Below, one piece after another: positions 1 through 9,232 of a stretch of 64,000 nt of DNA (position 1 is the stretch's first letter; every line of letters starts with the position of its first letter). This stretch comes from G963677185 sp963677185 (lineage in GTDB: Bacteria; Bacillota; Syntrophomonadia; Syntrophomonadales; Syntrophomonadaceae), in the NCBI GenBank assembly GCA_963677185.1, contig OY781889.1, positions 558,001 to 622,000 of the forward strand, in the 5' to 3' direction. The notes beneath the pieces were generated by a model. That model saw nothing but the letters and a program-made list of their open reading frames with translations. It did not search any database and had not been told where the DNA came from. A program made the translations under genes and the position numbers.

Positions 1-20
1 CATTGTGCTCCCTCCTCCTC
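1..20 (-). promoter_or_regulatory. Ribosome site and start codon of a gene leaving the left edge
   Basis: Read on the minus strand, the first 20 bases give GAGGAGGAGGGAGCACA followed directly by ATG, whose three bases are window positions 3 to 1. This is a strong Shine-Dalgarno sequence at good spacing. Only the start codon lies in the window, so the product cannot be named. Confidence 0.6.
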
Positions 21-256
21 AATTATCGCCTTCCTATCTTAACCGAACATCTTTGTTTAGTCTACTATCCTAATGGTCCCGGAAAAATGGGCAATTTTTA
101 ATATCAGGCAACAGTTCAGGTATGATATCGGAAGAAAACACAGCTTTGGAATTGATGGCGGCATTTTTATTGCTTTTATCCCGCAAATAGTGTTATTATT
201 TGCTCGGCAGCAGGCATCGCTTCCGTCCCTGTATCTCACAGGGAGGAGGTGATTCT

Positions 257-343
257 GTGGAGTATTGTTTCAACATGAACGTGGATATTCTGCTGTTTGG
301 GTTGATTCTCGCGGCTTTCTTCCTGAAAAGAAGAAACGGTTAG
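257..343 (+). CDS. Possible 28-residue single-span membrane peptide (type I toxin-like)
   Basis: A GTG start at 257 sits 6 bases after a very strong ribosome site (GGGAGGAGGT, 241-250). The frame encodes 28 residues: a short N-terminus, one hydrophobic span (ILLFGLILAAFFL, residues 11-23) and a basic tail KRRNG. The layout matches the small holin-like or TxpA/Fst-like peptides of Firmicute type I toxin-antitoxin loci. A hairpin overlaps its stop codon. A possible promoter is TTGCTT (170-175), 18 bp, TATTAT (194-199). I do not recognise the exact sequence and see no antisense RNA promoter with certainty. It could be a chance frame, but the ribosome site, hydrophobic core and hairpin together argue for a real gene. 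Confidence 0.4.
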   Translation: MEYCFNMNVDILLFGLILAAFFLKRRNG

Positions 344-358
344 CTCGCAACTAACCGT
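336..358 (+). terminator. Hairpin at the end of the small membrane ORF
   Basis: ACGGTTAG (336-343) and CTAACCGT (351-358) form a perfect 8-bp stem with a 7-base loop. It overlaps the TAG stop of the small ORF. No T-tract follows, so it is a weak intrinsic terminator at best, or an RNA-stabilising or antisense-pairing structure as in type I toxin messages. The bases from 359 to 475, up to the end of the protease gene, show nothing I can name. Confidence 0.35.
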
Positions 359-475
359 CAACCAATAATTTACCCCCAGGGGCGCAAGCCGCCTGCTGCC
401 ATTATTATAAAACAGAATGCTTACCTGCGCAAGCATCACAAAAGTCGACCATCGGCATGCTGTTCAGGCCGCATT

Positions 476-3400
476 TCACCATCCCACATCGATCTGATTA
501 TTAGCGGATTTATCAGGCTGTTCTATTTGAACCATTCCGTCTTCGATTTGGTACAAGCGCCCCTCGACACATACAATCCCTTCGGCCTGCTGCTTGCTGG
601 ATGGGTTCCAGAACTTCAGGGTAATCATACTCCGGGTAACATTTTGCAGCAAAGTGCCCGGCAGGACGGATACCAGATATTCGGGCTCCAGCTTTGGCGA
701 CAGAGTCTGTCCTTTTAACAACCTGGCTGTTAAAATATAGCTGCTGTTGGCTAATCCGTATTCCGACAGACTGGCTGAACTGTACACAACGGCTTCCCAT
801 ATTCCTGGTTCCGGATTGCTCAGGTGCTGGCTGCAGTATTCCTGTTCAGCGCCTTTGCCAATAAAGTCGCCGGAATGCTGCTGTCCGTCGGGAGCTATGA
901 GATAAAGGCGAACCCGGCCCTGGCCATTAAGTTCCAGGGTAAAATCCAAGGCGGTGCTGCCGCTGGGGATTTCAAGAAAATAGCGCCGGTACTGGCCGGC
1001 ACCGGGCTGATCATTGAAGGCAACGGCCTTGTTGGCGACACTCTCAAGTTTTACGGGAATAATCACAGTCTGCAAAGCCACAGCATCAAATCCAAGGGTC
1101 TCCTTGTCGTCTGCCACCAGAAGGGCGCTGTAAAGGCCGCTCTTGTCCAGGTCATTGTATTTGACCTGAAAGCTGCGGGTGCTGTTGCCCGGCAACTGCA
1201 GGCTGGTCTGCTCCGTCGACATCCACGAAGTTGCCCTGGCCAGCATCAGCTCGCAGAGATTGGGGCTGTTGTTGGTCAGCGAGACCGTGAACTCTCCAGG
1301 GGCAAAGCCCCGGCTGTACAAGCCCAGGCTGCGAATTATGCCGGGGCTGCCCTGTCGCACGTCTATATCCGGGGCCAGACTGGTGCTGGCCTTCATGTAC
1401 TTCCAGGCACCAGTCAAGTCCACTGCCCCGTAGCCCTGTTCGACCGGCTGGAATCCGGGCAGTGGGCTGGCGCCGTTCAGCAGGCCGACCCAGGCAGCCC
1501 GGGTTTTCTGCACGTACTTGTCGCCCGGGGTGGCCTCGAGCAGTAGCGCCAGGGCCCCGGCGGTGTTGGGAGCCGCAATGCTGGTCCCCTGGACCAGCTT
1601 GTATGCTTGCTCGTCCCAGAGCGGGTTGCATGATACTGCGCTGCCCGGGGCTACGACCAGAGGCGCAACCTGGGCCTCGCTTCCGGGACCGGCCGCAGAA
1701 AAATACCACAGGGTCGGGTCTTTTACCTCCCACCCATAATCCGTTTTCCACATTTGCGGGCTGGCATAAGCCCCGACGCTGAAGATATAACTCGTATCGG
1801 CGCTGGCGCTGACTGATTCCAGTCCCGGCCCGTTATTGCCGGCGGCCATTACCAGTATCATCCCGTACTGTTCCAGCGCGGTCCGGGCCAGGGCTTCCAG
1901 GGTGCGCCGTTCGTAAGCACTGAGTTCAGCCTGGCCCATGCTGATTATGGCTATCCGGGAGCCGCGTTCCTGAGCCAGGGTCACGGCTTTTTTCAACTGA
2001 TCAATAGTGGTCATGCCCGCCCGATTGACTATCTTGATCGGCAGGATGGTTGAACCGGGGGCGATACCCTTAATCTTGCCGCAGGCCGAAGCCACCCCGG
2101 CTACGTTGGTGCCGTGACCCAACCCGTCAAATGATAGCCGGGCGAAAGCACCCTTTTTATCCAGCTCCGATACTACAAAATTGAGCTTTCTATTTTTGCT
2201 GTTGGACAGGGTCACGGTCTGCCGGGCCTGGGAATAAGGCTGAATGGCCTTTTCATCCGAAAAATCGCGATCATTGTCCAGATCGAAATAGAGCCGGTCA
2301 TAGACTCCGGATATATGTCCACAGGCAGCCAGTACAGGGAGTCTCTTCTGACTCAAATTCTGGGTGAAACCGGCTGGCAAGACTGATGTATCCAGGAATG
2401 CCACGCGAAAGGAATTGCCCATGCTTTTGATGCCTTTAACACCGTAAGTAACTCCTTCATATCGCACGCTGTCGTTAACCGGCTTTTCCAGGGCTTCAAG
2501 GCTCACCTTGCCCTCATCGGTAAGGTCAATATAGTCCAGGATTTTGGGCTGGCCTTGCTGACTGACCTGCAGGTCCGGATGCCCGGCGTCCACCCCGCTG
2601 TCAATAACGGCAATCAGCTGTCCATTGCCGCTGCTGCCGGTCAGCTTGCTAAACACATCCGCTTTCATGGCTGCCCGGCACTGGTCCAGGCTCTTGCCCG
2701 GATTCTCCAGGTCCAGCACTCCCGATTCTTCGACGTCTTCGCTCATCAGGTTCAGTTCGCCTGAACCAGTATCGGATTTGGTATAATCCGGCATCGGCAT
2801 AAAATGCAGATTCAGCAGGTCCTCCTCGCGCTCGCTTATGCAGGCAAAATCAATCCGCCCGGCGCTGTCCACATCGAAATACATGTACGAATTGACCGGG
2901 ATCTCGCTGGCATAAGCACTGCCGCCGTTCTTGTAGATGATGGCCTTTTTAGAAAGCTCGAAAACCTGTTCAGCGCCATTAATCATTATATGCAAGCGCC
3001 CGCTGCCCTCCATGCTCCGAACCTGGCCATAGAAATCAAAGTCAGCTCCCTGCACAGCCAGAAAACGCATCATGATAACACAGGCTTGAGAGCGGGTCAG
3101 CGGGTCACCGGGCCGAAAACTGCCGTCCGGCAGGCCGTCGATAAGCCCCTTATCAGCGGCGCAGGCTACGTAGCCCGCCGCAGCGGGATCAATTCGTTCA
3201 GAATCAGTGAATCTCAATGACGAAGAATCGCTCTCCGGACAATTCAGGGCGCGAACCAGCATAACCGAGGCTTCTTCGCGGGTGATGCTGCGCCAGGGTT
3301 CAAACAAGCCGCCTCTGCCGCCCCAGGTCAAGCCCAGCTCGCAGGCCACTTCTGCGGAACCCTGAACCCAGGTTCCCGCGCAGTCGCTGTAGGAGCTCTT

Positions 3401-3670
3401 CCCCTTTTGAAGGGTTTGAGCCTCCTCCCCCTTGTTTAATGCAGAAATCAAAAGGGTAATAAATTCAGCCCTGGTAATGGTGTTTTCGGGGCCAAAGGTG
3501 CCGTCCGGATAGCCTGAAATCAAGCCTCTGGACATCAAGTGGTCGATATAGAATACGGCCCAGTGTTTGCTGGTATCGGGAAACCCCGCAGCAGTCGTCA
3601 CCGTGAGCGCAATTATCAGCAGGCCGCTCAAAATAATGGCGCTGGAACGCGCATATATCAATCGAGTCAT
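476..3670 (-). CDS. SLH-anchored subtilisin-like serine protease (S8)
   Basis: Predicted secreted, cell-wall-attached protease of 1064 residues. A signal peptide (about 1-28) is followed by three SLH domains (about 30-75, 93-145, 153-205), which normally bind pyruvylated wall polysaccharide. The S8 catalytic triad is readable: D358 in IAVIDSG, H519 in GLGHGTN and S697 in GTSIAAPN, with the oxyanion Asn in MAAGNNGPG. The spacing between D and H is about 160 residues, far more than in subtilisin, so there is a large insertion; it contains FDLDNDRDFSDE, which resembles a calcium-binding loop. The C-terminus (about 800-1064) is beta-rich and may be a P-domain or PPC-like module. The start has AGGAT upstream. 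It lies downstream of tetR on the same strand, probably as a separate unit. Confidence 0.93.
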   Translation of the reverse strand: MTRLIYARSSAIILSGLLIIALTVTTAAGFPDTSKHWAVFYIDHLMSRGLISGYPDGTFGPENTITRAEFITLLISALNKGEEAQTLQKGKSSYSDCAGTWVQGSAEVACELGLTWGGRGGLFEPWRSITREEASVMLVRALNCPESDSSSLRFTDSERIDPAAAGYVACAADKGLIDGLPDGSFRPGDPLTRSQACVIMMRFLAVQGADFDFYGQVRSMEGSGRLHIMINGAEQVFELSKKAIIYKNGGSAYASEIPVNSYMYFDVDSAGRIDFACISEREEDLLNLHFMPMPDYTKSDTGSGELNLMSEDVEESGVLDLENPGKSLDQCRAAMKADVFSKLTGSSGNGQLIAVIDSGVDAGHPDLQVSQQGQPKILDYIDLTDEGKVSLEALEKPVNDSVRYEGVTYGVKGIKSMGNSFRVAFLDTSVLPAGFTQNLSQKRLPVLAACGHISGVYDRLYFDLDNDRDFSDEKAIQPYSQARQTVTLSNSKNRKLNFVVSELDKKGAFARLSFDGLGHGTNVAGVASACGKIKGIAPGSTILPIKIVNRAGMTTIDQLKKAVTLAQERGSRIAIISMGQAELSAYERRTLEALARTALEQYGMILVMAAGNNGPGLESVSASADTSYIFSVGAYASPQMWKTDYGWEVKDPTLWYFSAAGPGSEAQVAPLVVAPGSAVSCNPLWDEQAYKLVQGTSIAAPNTAGALALLLEATPGDKYVQKTRAAWVGLLNGASPLPGFQPVEQGYGAVDLTGAWKYMKASTSLAPDIDVRQGSPGIIRSLGLYSRGFAPGEFTVSLTNNSPNLCELMLARATSWMSTEQTSLQLPGNSTRSFQVKYNDLDKSGLYSALLVADDKETLGFDAVALQTVIIPVKLESVANKAVAFNDQPGAGQYRRYFLEIPSGSTALDFTLELNGQGRVRLYLIAPDGQQHSGDFIGKGAEQEYCSQHLSNPEPGIWEAVVYSSASLSEYGLANSSYILTARLLKGQTLSPKLEPEYLVSVLPGTLLQNVTRSMITLKFWNPSSKQQAEGIVCVEGRLYQIEDGMVQIEQPDKSANNQIDVGW

Positions 3671-3831
3671 GTGCTATCCTCCAATTATATGTACATAACC
3701 TGCAAAACCAACAGGTGAATGGAGGATCGACCGTATAATATGTTATCTCAGCTTGAACAGTAATCCTGACTATGAAACAGTACATATCCCACTATCTAAA
3801 ACGCCGGGTGAAGAACAATCACTGCAAAAGC

Positions 3832-4422
3832 CTATCTTTTATTGATTCCATTTAGAATAATATCGGCAAATACCCCGGCCGCATCGTGGGGAACAACATC
3901 CATTTCTCCCAGGACTATGGGGACGAACAAGGCCGACGTAACACCGGTTATGGTCAGGGTCAACACCCGCGGATCGACCGCCCGGATTTCGCCCCGCTCT
4001 ATGGCCTCTTCGACCAAGGCCTGCAGGCGGGCTTCCTTTTCCATGCGCTGGCTCACAGCCCAATCGCGGAGCTCCTTATCCATATACTCTGTATCCCAGA
4101 ACATGATCCTGGTTAAATTCTTTTGATCCATGCAAAAGCTGAAATGGCTTTCCAGAATATGCATCAAGCGCTGTTCGAAAGTCATCGCGTTATAGTCCTC
4201 GGTATTAAGCCGGCAATAATATTCCGAGATGCTTTTATTCATTATATCCTGAAAAAGGTGAAGCTTGCTGTCAAAATATTCATAAACGGTTCCCTTGCCG
4301 ATCCCGGCAGCCTGTGCCACATCTTCAATCTTGGTGTCATGGTAGCCCTTACGAGCAAACACCTGCACGGCAGCCTCCAGGATCTTTTCCCGCTTGCCTT
4401 CTTTCCCCGGTGACATATTCAT
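3832..4422 (-). CDS. TetR/AcrR-family transcriptional regulator
   Basis: A 196-residue protein with an N-terminal TetR helix-turn-helix (about 10-56), including IEDVAQAAGIGKGTVYEYF, the classic recognition-helix signature. The C-terminal all-helical ligand domain is divergent, as usual for the family. AAGGAG lies 9 bases before the ATG. It is encoded just downstream of the RND pump gene on the same strand, the standard arrangement for a local efflux repressor. The likely target is the promoter upstream of the membrane-fusion gene, where an imperfect palindrome overlaps the presumed transcription start. The inducing ligand cannot be told from sequence. Confidence 0.9.
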   Translation of the reverse strand: MNMSPGKEGKREKILEAAVQVFARKGYHDTKIEDVAQAAGIGKGTVYEYFDSKLHLFQDIMNKSISEYYCRLNTEDYNAMTFEQRLMHILESHFSFCMDQKNLTRIMFWDTEYMDKELRDWAVSQRMEKEARLQALVEEAIERGEIRAVDPRVLTLTITGVTSALFVPIVLGEMDVVPHDAAGVFADIILNGINKR

Positions 4423-4503
4423 AAACCGCTTCTCCTTTCAGGCGCAGATTCAATAATAAAACGGAAAGAGAAAAATGTAAAACGATGAAGCGCTGACTAC
4501 ACC

Positions 4504-4531
4504 GTCTTACGTCTTACGTCTCACGTATCAC
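4504..4531. repeat. Four tandem 7-bp repeats between tetR and the RND gene
   Basis: GTCTTAC, GTCTTAC, GTCTCAC and GTATCAC follow one another without gaps, just past the stop codon of the RND gene and before the tetR gene. Function unknown; possibly a slippage-generated array. Confidence 0.6.
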
Positions 4532-4534
4532 TTT

Positions 4535-7500
4535 TTACTCTTCACTGGCCGGCACTGCATCAGCCAGCTCCACATGGATCTTCTTTTGGCGGAAATTCTT
4601 TTTCACATAATTTATAAAATCGTCCAGCAGTGTATACATAACCGGAACCAGAACCAGAGTAACCAGAGTAGATACAATCAGTCCTCCAATAACCGCCGAG
4701 GCTACCGGCGCCATTGATTCTGAACCGGTTTCGATCCCCATAGCCATAGGAAGCATCGCCAGAATAGTCGCCATCGCAGTCATTAGAATCGGCCTCAGGC
4801 GTACCCGGCCCGCTTCCAGAACCGCCTCGTACAATTCCATGCCGCCTTCCCGCAGCTGGTTAAGATAGTCCACATAGACAATGGCATTGGAAACCACTAT
4901 CCCCACCAGCATAATAACCCCAATAAAGGCTGGCACGCTGAAGTTGCGCTGCATGATAACCAGGCTTAAAACCACACCGATAAGGGCGGTGGGCACAGAA
5001 AACATTATAACAAAAGGATTAAAGAAAGATTCATATTGAACCGCCATAACCGCATAAACCAGGATTAAGGCCAGCAGGAAAGCCATCAACAGGCTTTGGA
5101 AGCTGTCCATCATCTGATCCATCTGGCCTTCGTAAGTGATGGTATAACCGGCTGGCAGGTTAAGCTCGTTCGCCTTTTCCTGAACATTGGCCACAACTTC
5201 GCTCAGGCTATAGCTCTTATCAAGCAAATAGGCTGTAACTGTCGCCTGCCGGGTCTGATCAACACGATTAATGCTGGAAGCCCCTTCTTCAATCTCGAAG
5301 CTGGCCACCTGCGAAAGAGGAATCCGGGTCCCGGTGGGAGTAAGAATGCCCAGGTTGGACAGGTATTCCATGTTCTTGCCGCCTTCAACCTGGTAGCGAA
5401 CCCTGACATCCACTTCATCTCCAGCGACACGGTAGCGGGTGGCTACGGTGCCATCCATAGCATTCCTGATTTCAGAGGCTATGCCCGCCGGGGTCAAGCC
5501 CACTGCCGCGGCTCGCTGACGGTCAATTCGAATCTGGTACTCAGGATTACCTCCGGTCATGGAAGCCTTGACTTCCCGGGTTCCGGGAGTCTGCTGCACA
5601 ATCTTTTCCACCTGGTCCGACAGTTCCTTTAGTACAGTCATATCGTCGCCATGGATTTGAATCTGGACATCAGCGCCCGCGCTCATACCGCTTGAGCTGC
5701 TGGTCGCAACAGTTACGGAAACCTTTACACCCGGTATGTCAGCCAGATTATTGCGGATCTCCTCGGCCACGACATTGACATCCTTGCTGCGGCCCTCGCT
5801 GAACACGCCCGCCACCTCGGTAAGATTTACAATAATCGCTCCAGTCTCGGTCTTTTCAGTAGCGCTCAGGAAGCTGGAACCGGAACCGCCCACACTGGTG
5901 AAAATGGTCTTGACCTCTGGCATCTGGCGCAGCCGGGCTTCGATCTCGGTCATGACTGTATCGGTTGCGTCCAATTTGGAGCCTTTGTCAATTTCCACAG
6001 AAATATTGATCTTGCCAGTATCCATGGCCGGTATGAATTCCGCTCCAATCAGCGGGGTAAAACACAGCAACGCAGAAAACACTAGCAAAGCTCCGACAAT
6101 CAGCAACACCCGGCCGCGGTACTGCAAGGCCTTTTCCAGCAGCACCTTGTATTTTTCTCCCAGGCCGTTGAGAAAATCCATGAGTTTGTCCAGCACGGTC
6201 GTCACCTTGCCCAGGTTCAAATTGTGCCGGTTCATGCCTTCATCGGTCAGCATGCGTGACGACAGCAAGGGCACAATGGTCAGGGCTACGAACAACGAAC
6301 ACAGAATAGCGAAGCTGACCGTGACCGCCAGAGGCTTGAATAAAACCCCGGCTATGCCGGTGGTAAATAGCATCGGGGCAAATACCGCAATAATGGTCAT
6401 AGTGGAGGCTATAACCGCCTGGCCTACCTGACGCCCGCCTTCCAGGGCAGCATTAATAGGCTTCAAGCCCATCTCGCGATGGCGGTAAATGTTCTCGAAC
6501 ATAACGATAGAATCGTCCACCATGCGCCCCACCCCGAGCGCCAGCCCTCCCAGGGTGATCAGGTTGAGGGTGTTGCTGGTGAAATACATCAGTATAAAAG
6601 TGGCGATAATCGACATAGGGATCGCCGATACAATAATGATGGTGCTTCGCCAGTTGCGCAGAAAGATGTATATGACCAGCATGGCCAGGAGTGCGCCCTC
6701 ATAGATCATCTTTTTAGTGGTATTCAGGGACTTGTTGATGAAATCCGACTGGTCCATAACGAAATTGACCTGCAGATTGCCGGGAAGTTCTTTTTGCAGA
6801 GCAGCCATTTCCTCGCGGATGGTCGCACAGGTATCTACCGTGTTGGCATCGCTCTGTTTCATGCAGTTGACGCTAACCGTGGAATGTCCGTCCACCCTGG
6901 TTTTTTGGGTCACTGTCTTGTAACCGTCCACCACGGTGGCAATTTCATATAAATATACGGTATTTCCGGTGCTTGTGGTAATAGCCACATCGCGGATATC
7001 GTCGATGCTTTCAAACTGCTGGAGGGTGCGCACATAATACTTGGTATCGCCGCGCTCCACCTTGCCAGAGGACTGGTTAAAGTTTTCCGCCGCCAGCACC
7101 TGATTGATCTGAGACAAGGACAGCCCATAGGCGGCCAGCTTGACCGGATCGACCTCCACCTGGACCTCGCGGGTATTGCCGCCGGTGATATAGACCGAGG
7201 CAACTTCGGGAATTCTGGCCAGGCGGGGCTCAATAATGTCATCCGCCATGGTCTGTAGCTGGGCCAGGGATATGGAATCGTCCTGGCTGCTTATGGTCAG
7301 CTGCATCACCGGCATCATGGTGGGGTCCATCTTGAGAACCATGGGCTTTTCCACCCCGTCCGGCAAATAGCTTTCGTACATGCCTACCTTTTCCCGAATA
7401 TCGGTGGTGGCGGAGGACATATCCGTGCCCCAGTCGAACTCAATAAGCACCAGGGACTGCCCGGCCGAAGACTGCGAAGTTATGCGCTGCACCCCGGCCA

Positions 7501-7720
7501 GCGTGCCCACCGAATCTTCGATCAGCTGGGACACCTGGGACTCCACCTCTTCGGGACCGGCGCCGGGATATGTCGTAATGACTGCGGCATAGGGCAGCTT
7601 CATTTCCGGGTACAGATCAAGGGGAATGCTTACAAATGTAAAGGCTCCAAGTATGATGATAACGGAGGCTATGATGGTCATAGCCACCGGCCGCTTAACC
7701 GCGAAATTGATAATGCCCAT
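4535..7720 (-). CDS. RND-family efflux transporter (AcrB/MdtC-like)
   Basis: A full-length 1061-residue RND permease, proton-driven and membrane-bound. The start MGIINFAVKRPVAM and the first periplasmic loop with YPGAGPEEVE are typical of the HAE1/HAE2-type pumps. The transmembrane-4 motif GRMVDDSIVMFEN carries the proton-relay aspartates at residues 402-403. Two halves each hold one helix near the terminus, a large extracytoplasmic loop and five further helices, the second half ending near residue 1030. The start overlaps the stop of the membrane-fusion gene by one base (TAATG), showing translational coupling. In a Gram-positive-type bacterium such pumps export lipids, antibiotics or polymers; the substrate here is unknown. 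Confidence 0.95.
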   Translation of the reverse strand: MGIINFAVKRPVAMTIIASVIIILGAFTFVSIPLDLYPEMKLPYAAVITTYPGAGPEEVESQVSQLIEDSVGTLAGVQRITSQSSAGQSLVLIEFDWGTDMSSATTDIREKVGMYESYLPDGVEKPMVLKMDPTMMPVMQLTISSQDDSISLAQLQTMADDIIEPRLARIPEVASVYITGGNTREVQVEVDPVKLAAYGLSLSQINQVLAAENFNQSSGKVERGDTKYYVRTLQQFESIDDIRDVAITTSTGNTVYLYEIATVVDGYKTVTQKTRVDGHSTVSVNCMKQSDANTVDTCATIREEMAALQKELPGNLQVNFVMDQSDFINKSLNTTKKMIYEGALLAMLVIYIFLRNWRSTIIIVSAIPMSIIATFILMYFTSNTLNLITLGGLALGVGRMVDDSIVMFENIYRHREMGLKPINAALEGGRQVGQAVIASTMTIIAVFAPMLFTTGIAGVLFKPLAVTVSFAILCSLFVALTIVPLLSSRMLTDEGMNRHNLNLGKVTTVLDKLMDFLNGLGEKYKVLLEKALQYRGRVLLIVGALLVFSALLCFTPLIGAEFIPAMDTGKINISVEIDKGSKLDATDTVMTEIEARLRQMPEVKTIFTSVGGSGSSFLSATEKTETGAIIVNLTEVAGVFSEGRSKDVNVVAEEIRNNLADIPGVKVSVTVATSSSSGMSAGADVQIQIHGDDMTVLKELSDQVEKIVQQTPGTREVKASMTGGNPEYQIRIDRQRAAAVGLTPAGIASEIRNAMDGTVATRYRVAGDEVDVRVRYQVEGGKNMEYLSNLGILTPTGTRIPLSQVASFEIEEGASSINRVDQTRQATVTAYLLDKSYSLSEVVANVQEKANELNLPAGYTITYEGQMDQMMDSFQSLLMAFLLALILVYAVMAVQYESFFNPFVIMFSVPTALIGVVLSLVIMQRNFSVPAFIGVIMLVGIVVSNAIVYVDYLNQLREGGMELYEAVLEAGRVRLRPILMTAMATILAMLPMAMGIETGSESMAPVASAVIGGLIVSTLVTLVLVPVMYTLLDDFINYVKKNFRQKKIHVELADAVPASEE

Positions 7721-8991
7721 TAATTGGCCTCCTGATCCGCAACCCTGACCAGGGTTCCTTCACTCAGGAGCGTATTGCCCTTGGTTACCACCACATCGCC
7801 ATCATCCAGGCCACTGGTAATTTCAATCAATATATCGTTGCTGATACCTGTGGTCACTTCCTTTTCATGGGCGCGGTTTTCGTCATCAAGCATATATACA
7901 ACACTGCGGGCCCCGCGCGGCACTACCGCCGACACCGGGATGCACAGGGTGCTTGTCTTGGTTATGGTTTTGGCTTTAACCTGGGCAAACATACCCGATT
8001 TTATAGAATGATCAGGATTGGCCAACCCTACCTTGACCGTAAAGGTTTTCTTGACCGGGTCGCTGACGGGAGAAACGCTGGTCACCCGGCCAGTAAAGGA
8101 CTCCTCCCGAACTGCTTTAACCAGGACATCCACTTCCGAACCATTCTGCATATAGCTTATTTCCGATTCACCAACTGAAATAGATATTTCCAGCTTGTCC
8201 AGGTTGCTGACGATGGCGGCGGCGGCAGAAGGGCTGGCGGTATTTCCCACGCTCAATGAAATATTGCCGACCACTCCGTCTATGGGAGATACTATAAGGC
8301 ATTTGTTGGCCTGGGCCTGGGCAGCCTGCAAACCCGCTTCAGCAACGTTAACCGCCGCCTGGCTGGAATCCACTCCGGACACGGCTGAATCCACGCCAGC
8401 CATGGCTGCGGCTATGGCGGATTCAGGCACCCCGGCCTGGGCCAGATCATAGGCGGCCTTGGCCTGGTCCAATTGAGATTGGGAAGCGGCTCCGGCGGCA
8501 AATAGGGCCTGCATGCGCTCATAGGCCAGGCGCGCCTGTTCCACCTGCACGTCATTGGCCCGCTTGGCAGCTTCGGCCTGGTCCACGCTGGCCTCGGCGG
8601 AAACCACCCTGGACATCGCTGCGGTTACTCCAGCCATCGCCTGGTTGACTCCAGCCGAAGCCTGGGCGACCGTGGCATCATATACTGCGCTATCCAGCCG
8701 GGCCAGCACCTGTCCGGCCTCAACGGTATCACCGGCTGATACCTCCACCGCAATCACCTTGCCGGATATTTCCGGCATTACCGCTGACTCCTGCTCGCCC
8801 CGGCAGATTCCTGAATAGGCCATCAATTCCGCCAGGCTGGTGGTTTTAACCCTATCCGTGTTTACAGTTAGGGCCGGTTTCTCCTGAACCGTTTCCACTT
8901 TCCCAGAGTTGTACCAGCTAACAGCACCTATCAATATTATGATTAGTATTCCGCCAACAATCAGATATTGCTTTTTAAGTAACCTGGTCAA
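7720..8991 (-). CDS. RND membrane-fusion (HlyD/AcrA-like) subunit
   Basis: A 423-residue periplasmic adaptor partner of the adjacent RND pump. One N-terminal membrane anchor (about 10-28) is followed by a biotinyl-lipoyl half-motif (GKVIAVEVSAGDTVEAGQVL), an Ala/Gln-rich alpha-helical hairpin (about 100-230), the second lipoyl half (CLIVSPIDGVVGNISLSVG), a beta-barrel and a membrane-proximal domain. The start is TTG, chosen because GGGGGAG lies 6 bases upstream and no ATG fits. It is the first gene of the pump operon, downstream of a consensus promoter. The central hairpin contains repeated MAGV and VDSAVSGVDSS stretches, longer than in minimal adaptors. Confidence 0.93.
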   Translation of the reverse strand: MTRLLKKQYLIVGGILIIILIGAVSWYNSGKVETVQEKPALTVNTDRVKTTSLAELMAYSGICRGEQESAVMPEISGKVIAVEVSAGDTVEAGQVLARLDSAVYDATVAQASAGVNQAMAGVTAAMSRVVSAEASVDQAEAAKRANDVQVEQARLAYERMQALFAAGAASQSQLDQAKAAYDLAQAGVPESAIAAAMAGVDSAVSGVDSSQAAVNVAEAGLQAAQAQANKCLIVSPIDGVVGNISLSVGNTASPSAAAAIVSNLDKLEISISVGESEISYMQNGSEVDVLVKAVREESFTGRVTSVSPVSDPVKKTFTVKVGLANPDHSIKSGMFAQVKAKTITKTSTLCIPVSAVVPRGARSVVYMLDDENRAHEKEVTTGISNDILIEITSGLDDGDVVVTKGNTLLSEGTLVRVADQEAN

Positions 8992-9045
8992 GATCCGCTC
9001 CCCCGTTCATATCATTGAAATTGCAGTCTGCCCGGCCGAATTTCC

Positions 9046-9061
9046 GACCGACCGTTCAGTC
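9046..9061 (-). promoter_or_regulatory. Candidate TetR operator of the efflux operon
   Basis: GACCGACCGTTCAGTC is an imperfect palindrome with 6 of 8 base pairs matching. It lies 10 bases downstream of the TATAAT box of the efflux promoter, over the expected transcription start, where a TetR-type repressor would block initiation. Assignment to the tetR product is inference. Confidence 0.5.
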
Positions 9062-9071
9062 AGTTTTTTTG

Positions 9072-9099
9072 ATTATAGCATAAATGCCGTCCAGGTCAA
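9072..9099 (-). promoter_or_regulatory. Sigma-A-type promoter of the efflux operon
   Basis: On the minus strand TTGACC (9094-9099) is followed by a 16-bp spacer and a perfect TATAAT (9072-9077). It lies about 80 bases upstream of the membrane-fusion start and is immediately followed by the palindrome at 9046-9061. This is one of the best promoters in the window. Confidence 0.7.
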
Positions 9100-9112
9100 T
9101 GTTTTGTTCACC

Positions 9113-9141
9113 TTTATTGCCAGCTCGATTAACTGTATAAT
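9113..9141 (+). promoter_or_regulatory. Divergent promoter toward the stalk-domain genes
   Basis: A perfect TATAAT (9136-9141) with a poor -35 box (TTTATT, 9113-9118, spacing 17) points toward the secreted protein starting at 9233. It is back-to-back with the efflux promoter. Confidence 0.4.
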
Positions 9142-9232
9142 AGTGGCAAGAGAATCAAAGCCAGGCAGGGGAGTGGTAGACAGTAAAACGCAATCTGATG
9201 CAGGTTATAAAATTAACAGGAGGTGCTACAAA

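Noticed and set aside
236..439. 67-codon minus-strand frame
   Set aside because: No ribosome site or recognisable product; the plus-strand 28-codon frame in the same place has much better signals.
824..1546. 240-codon plus-strand frame opposite the protease
   Set aside because: It lies wholly inside the SLH protease gene, has no ribosome site and reads as the complement of a real coding sequence. Two other long frames opposite the RND gene (5096-5632 and 5736-6431) were rejected for the same reason.
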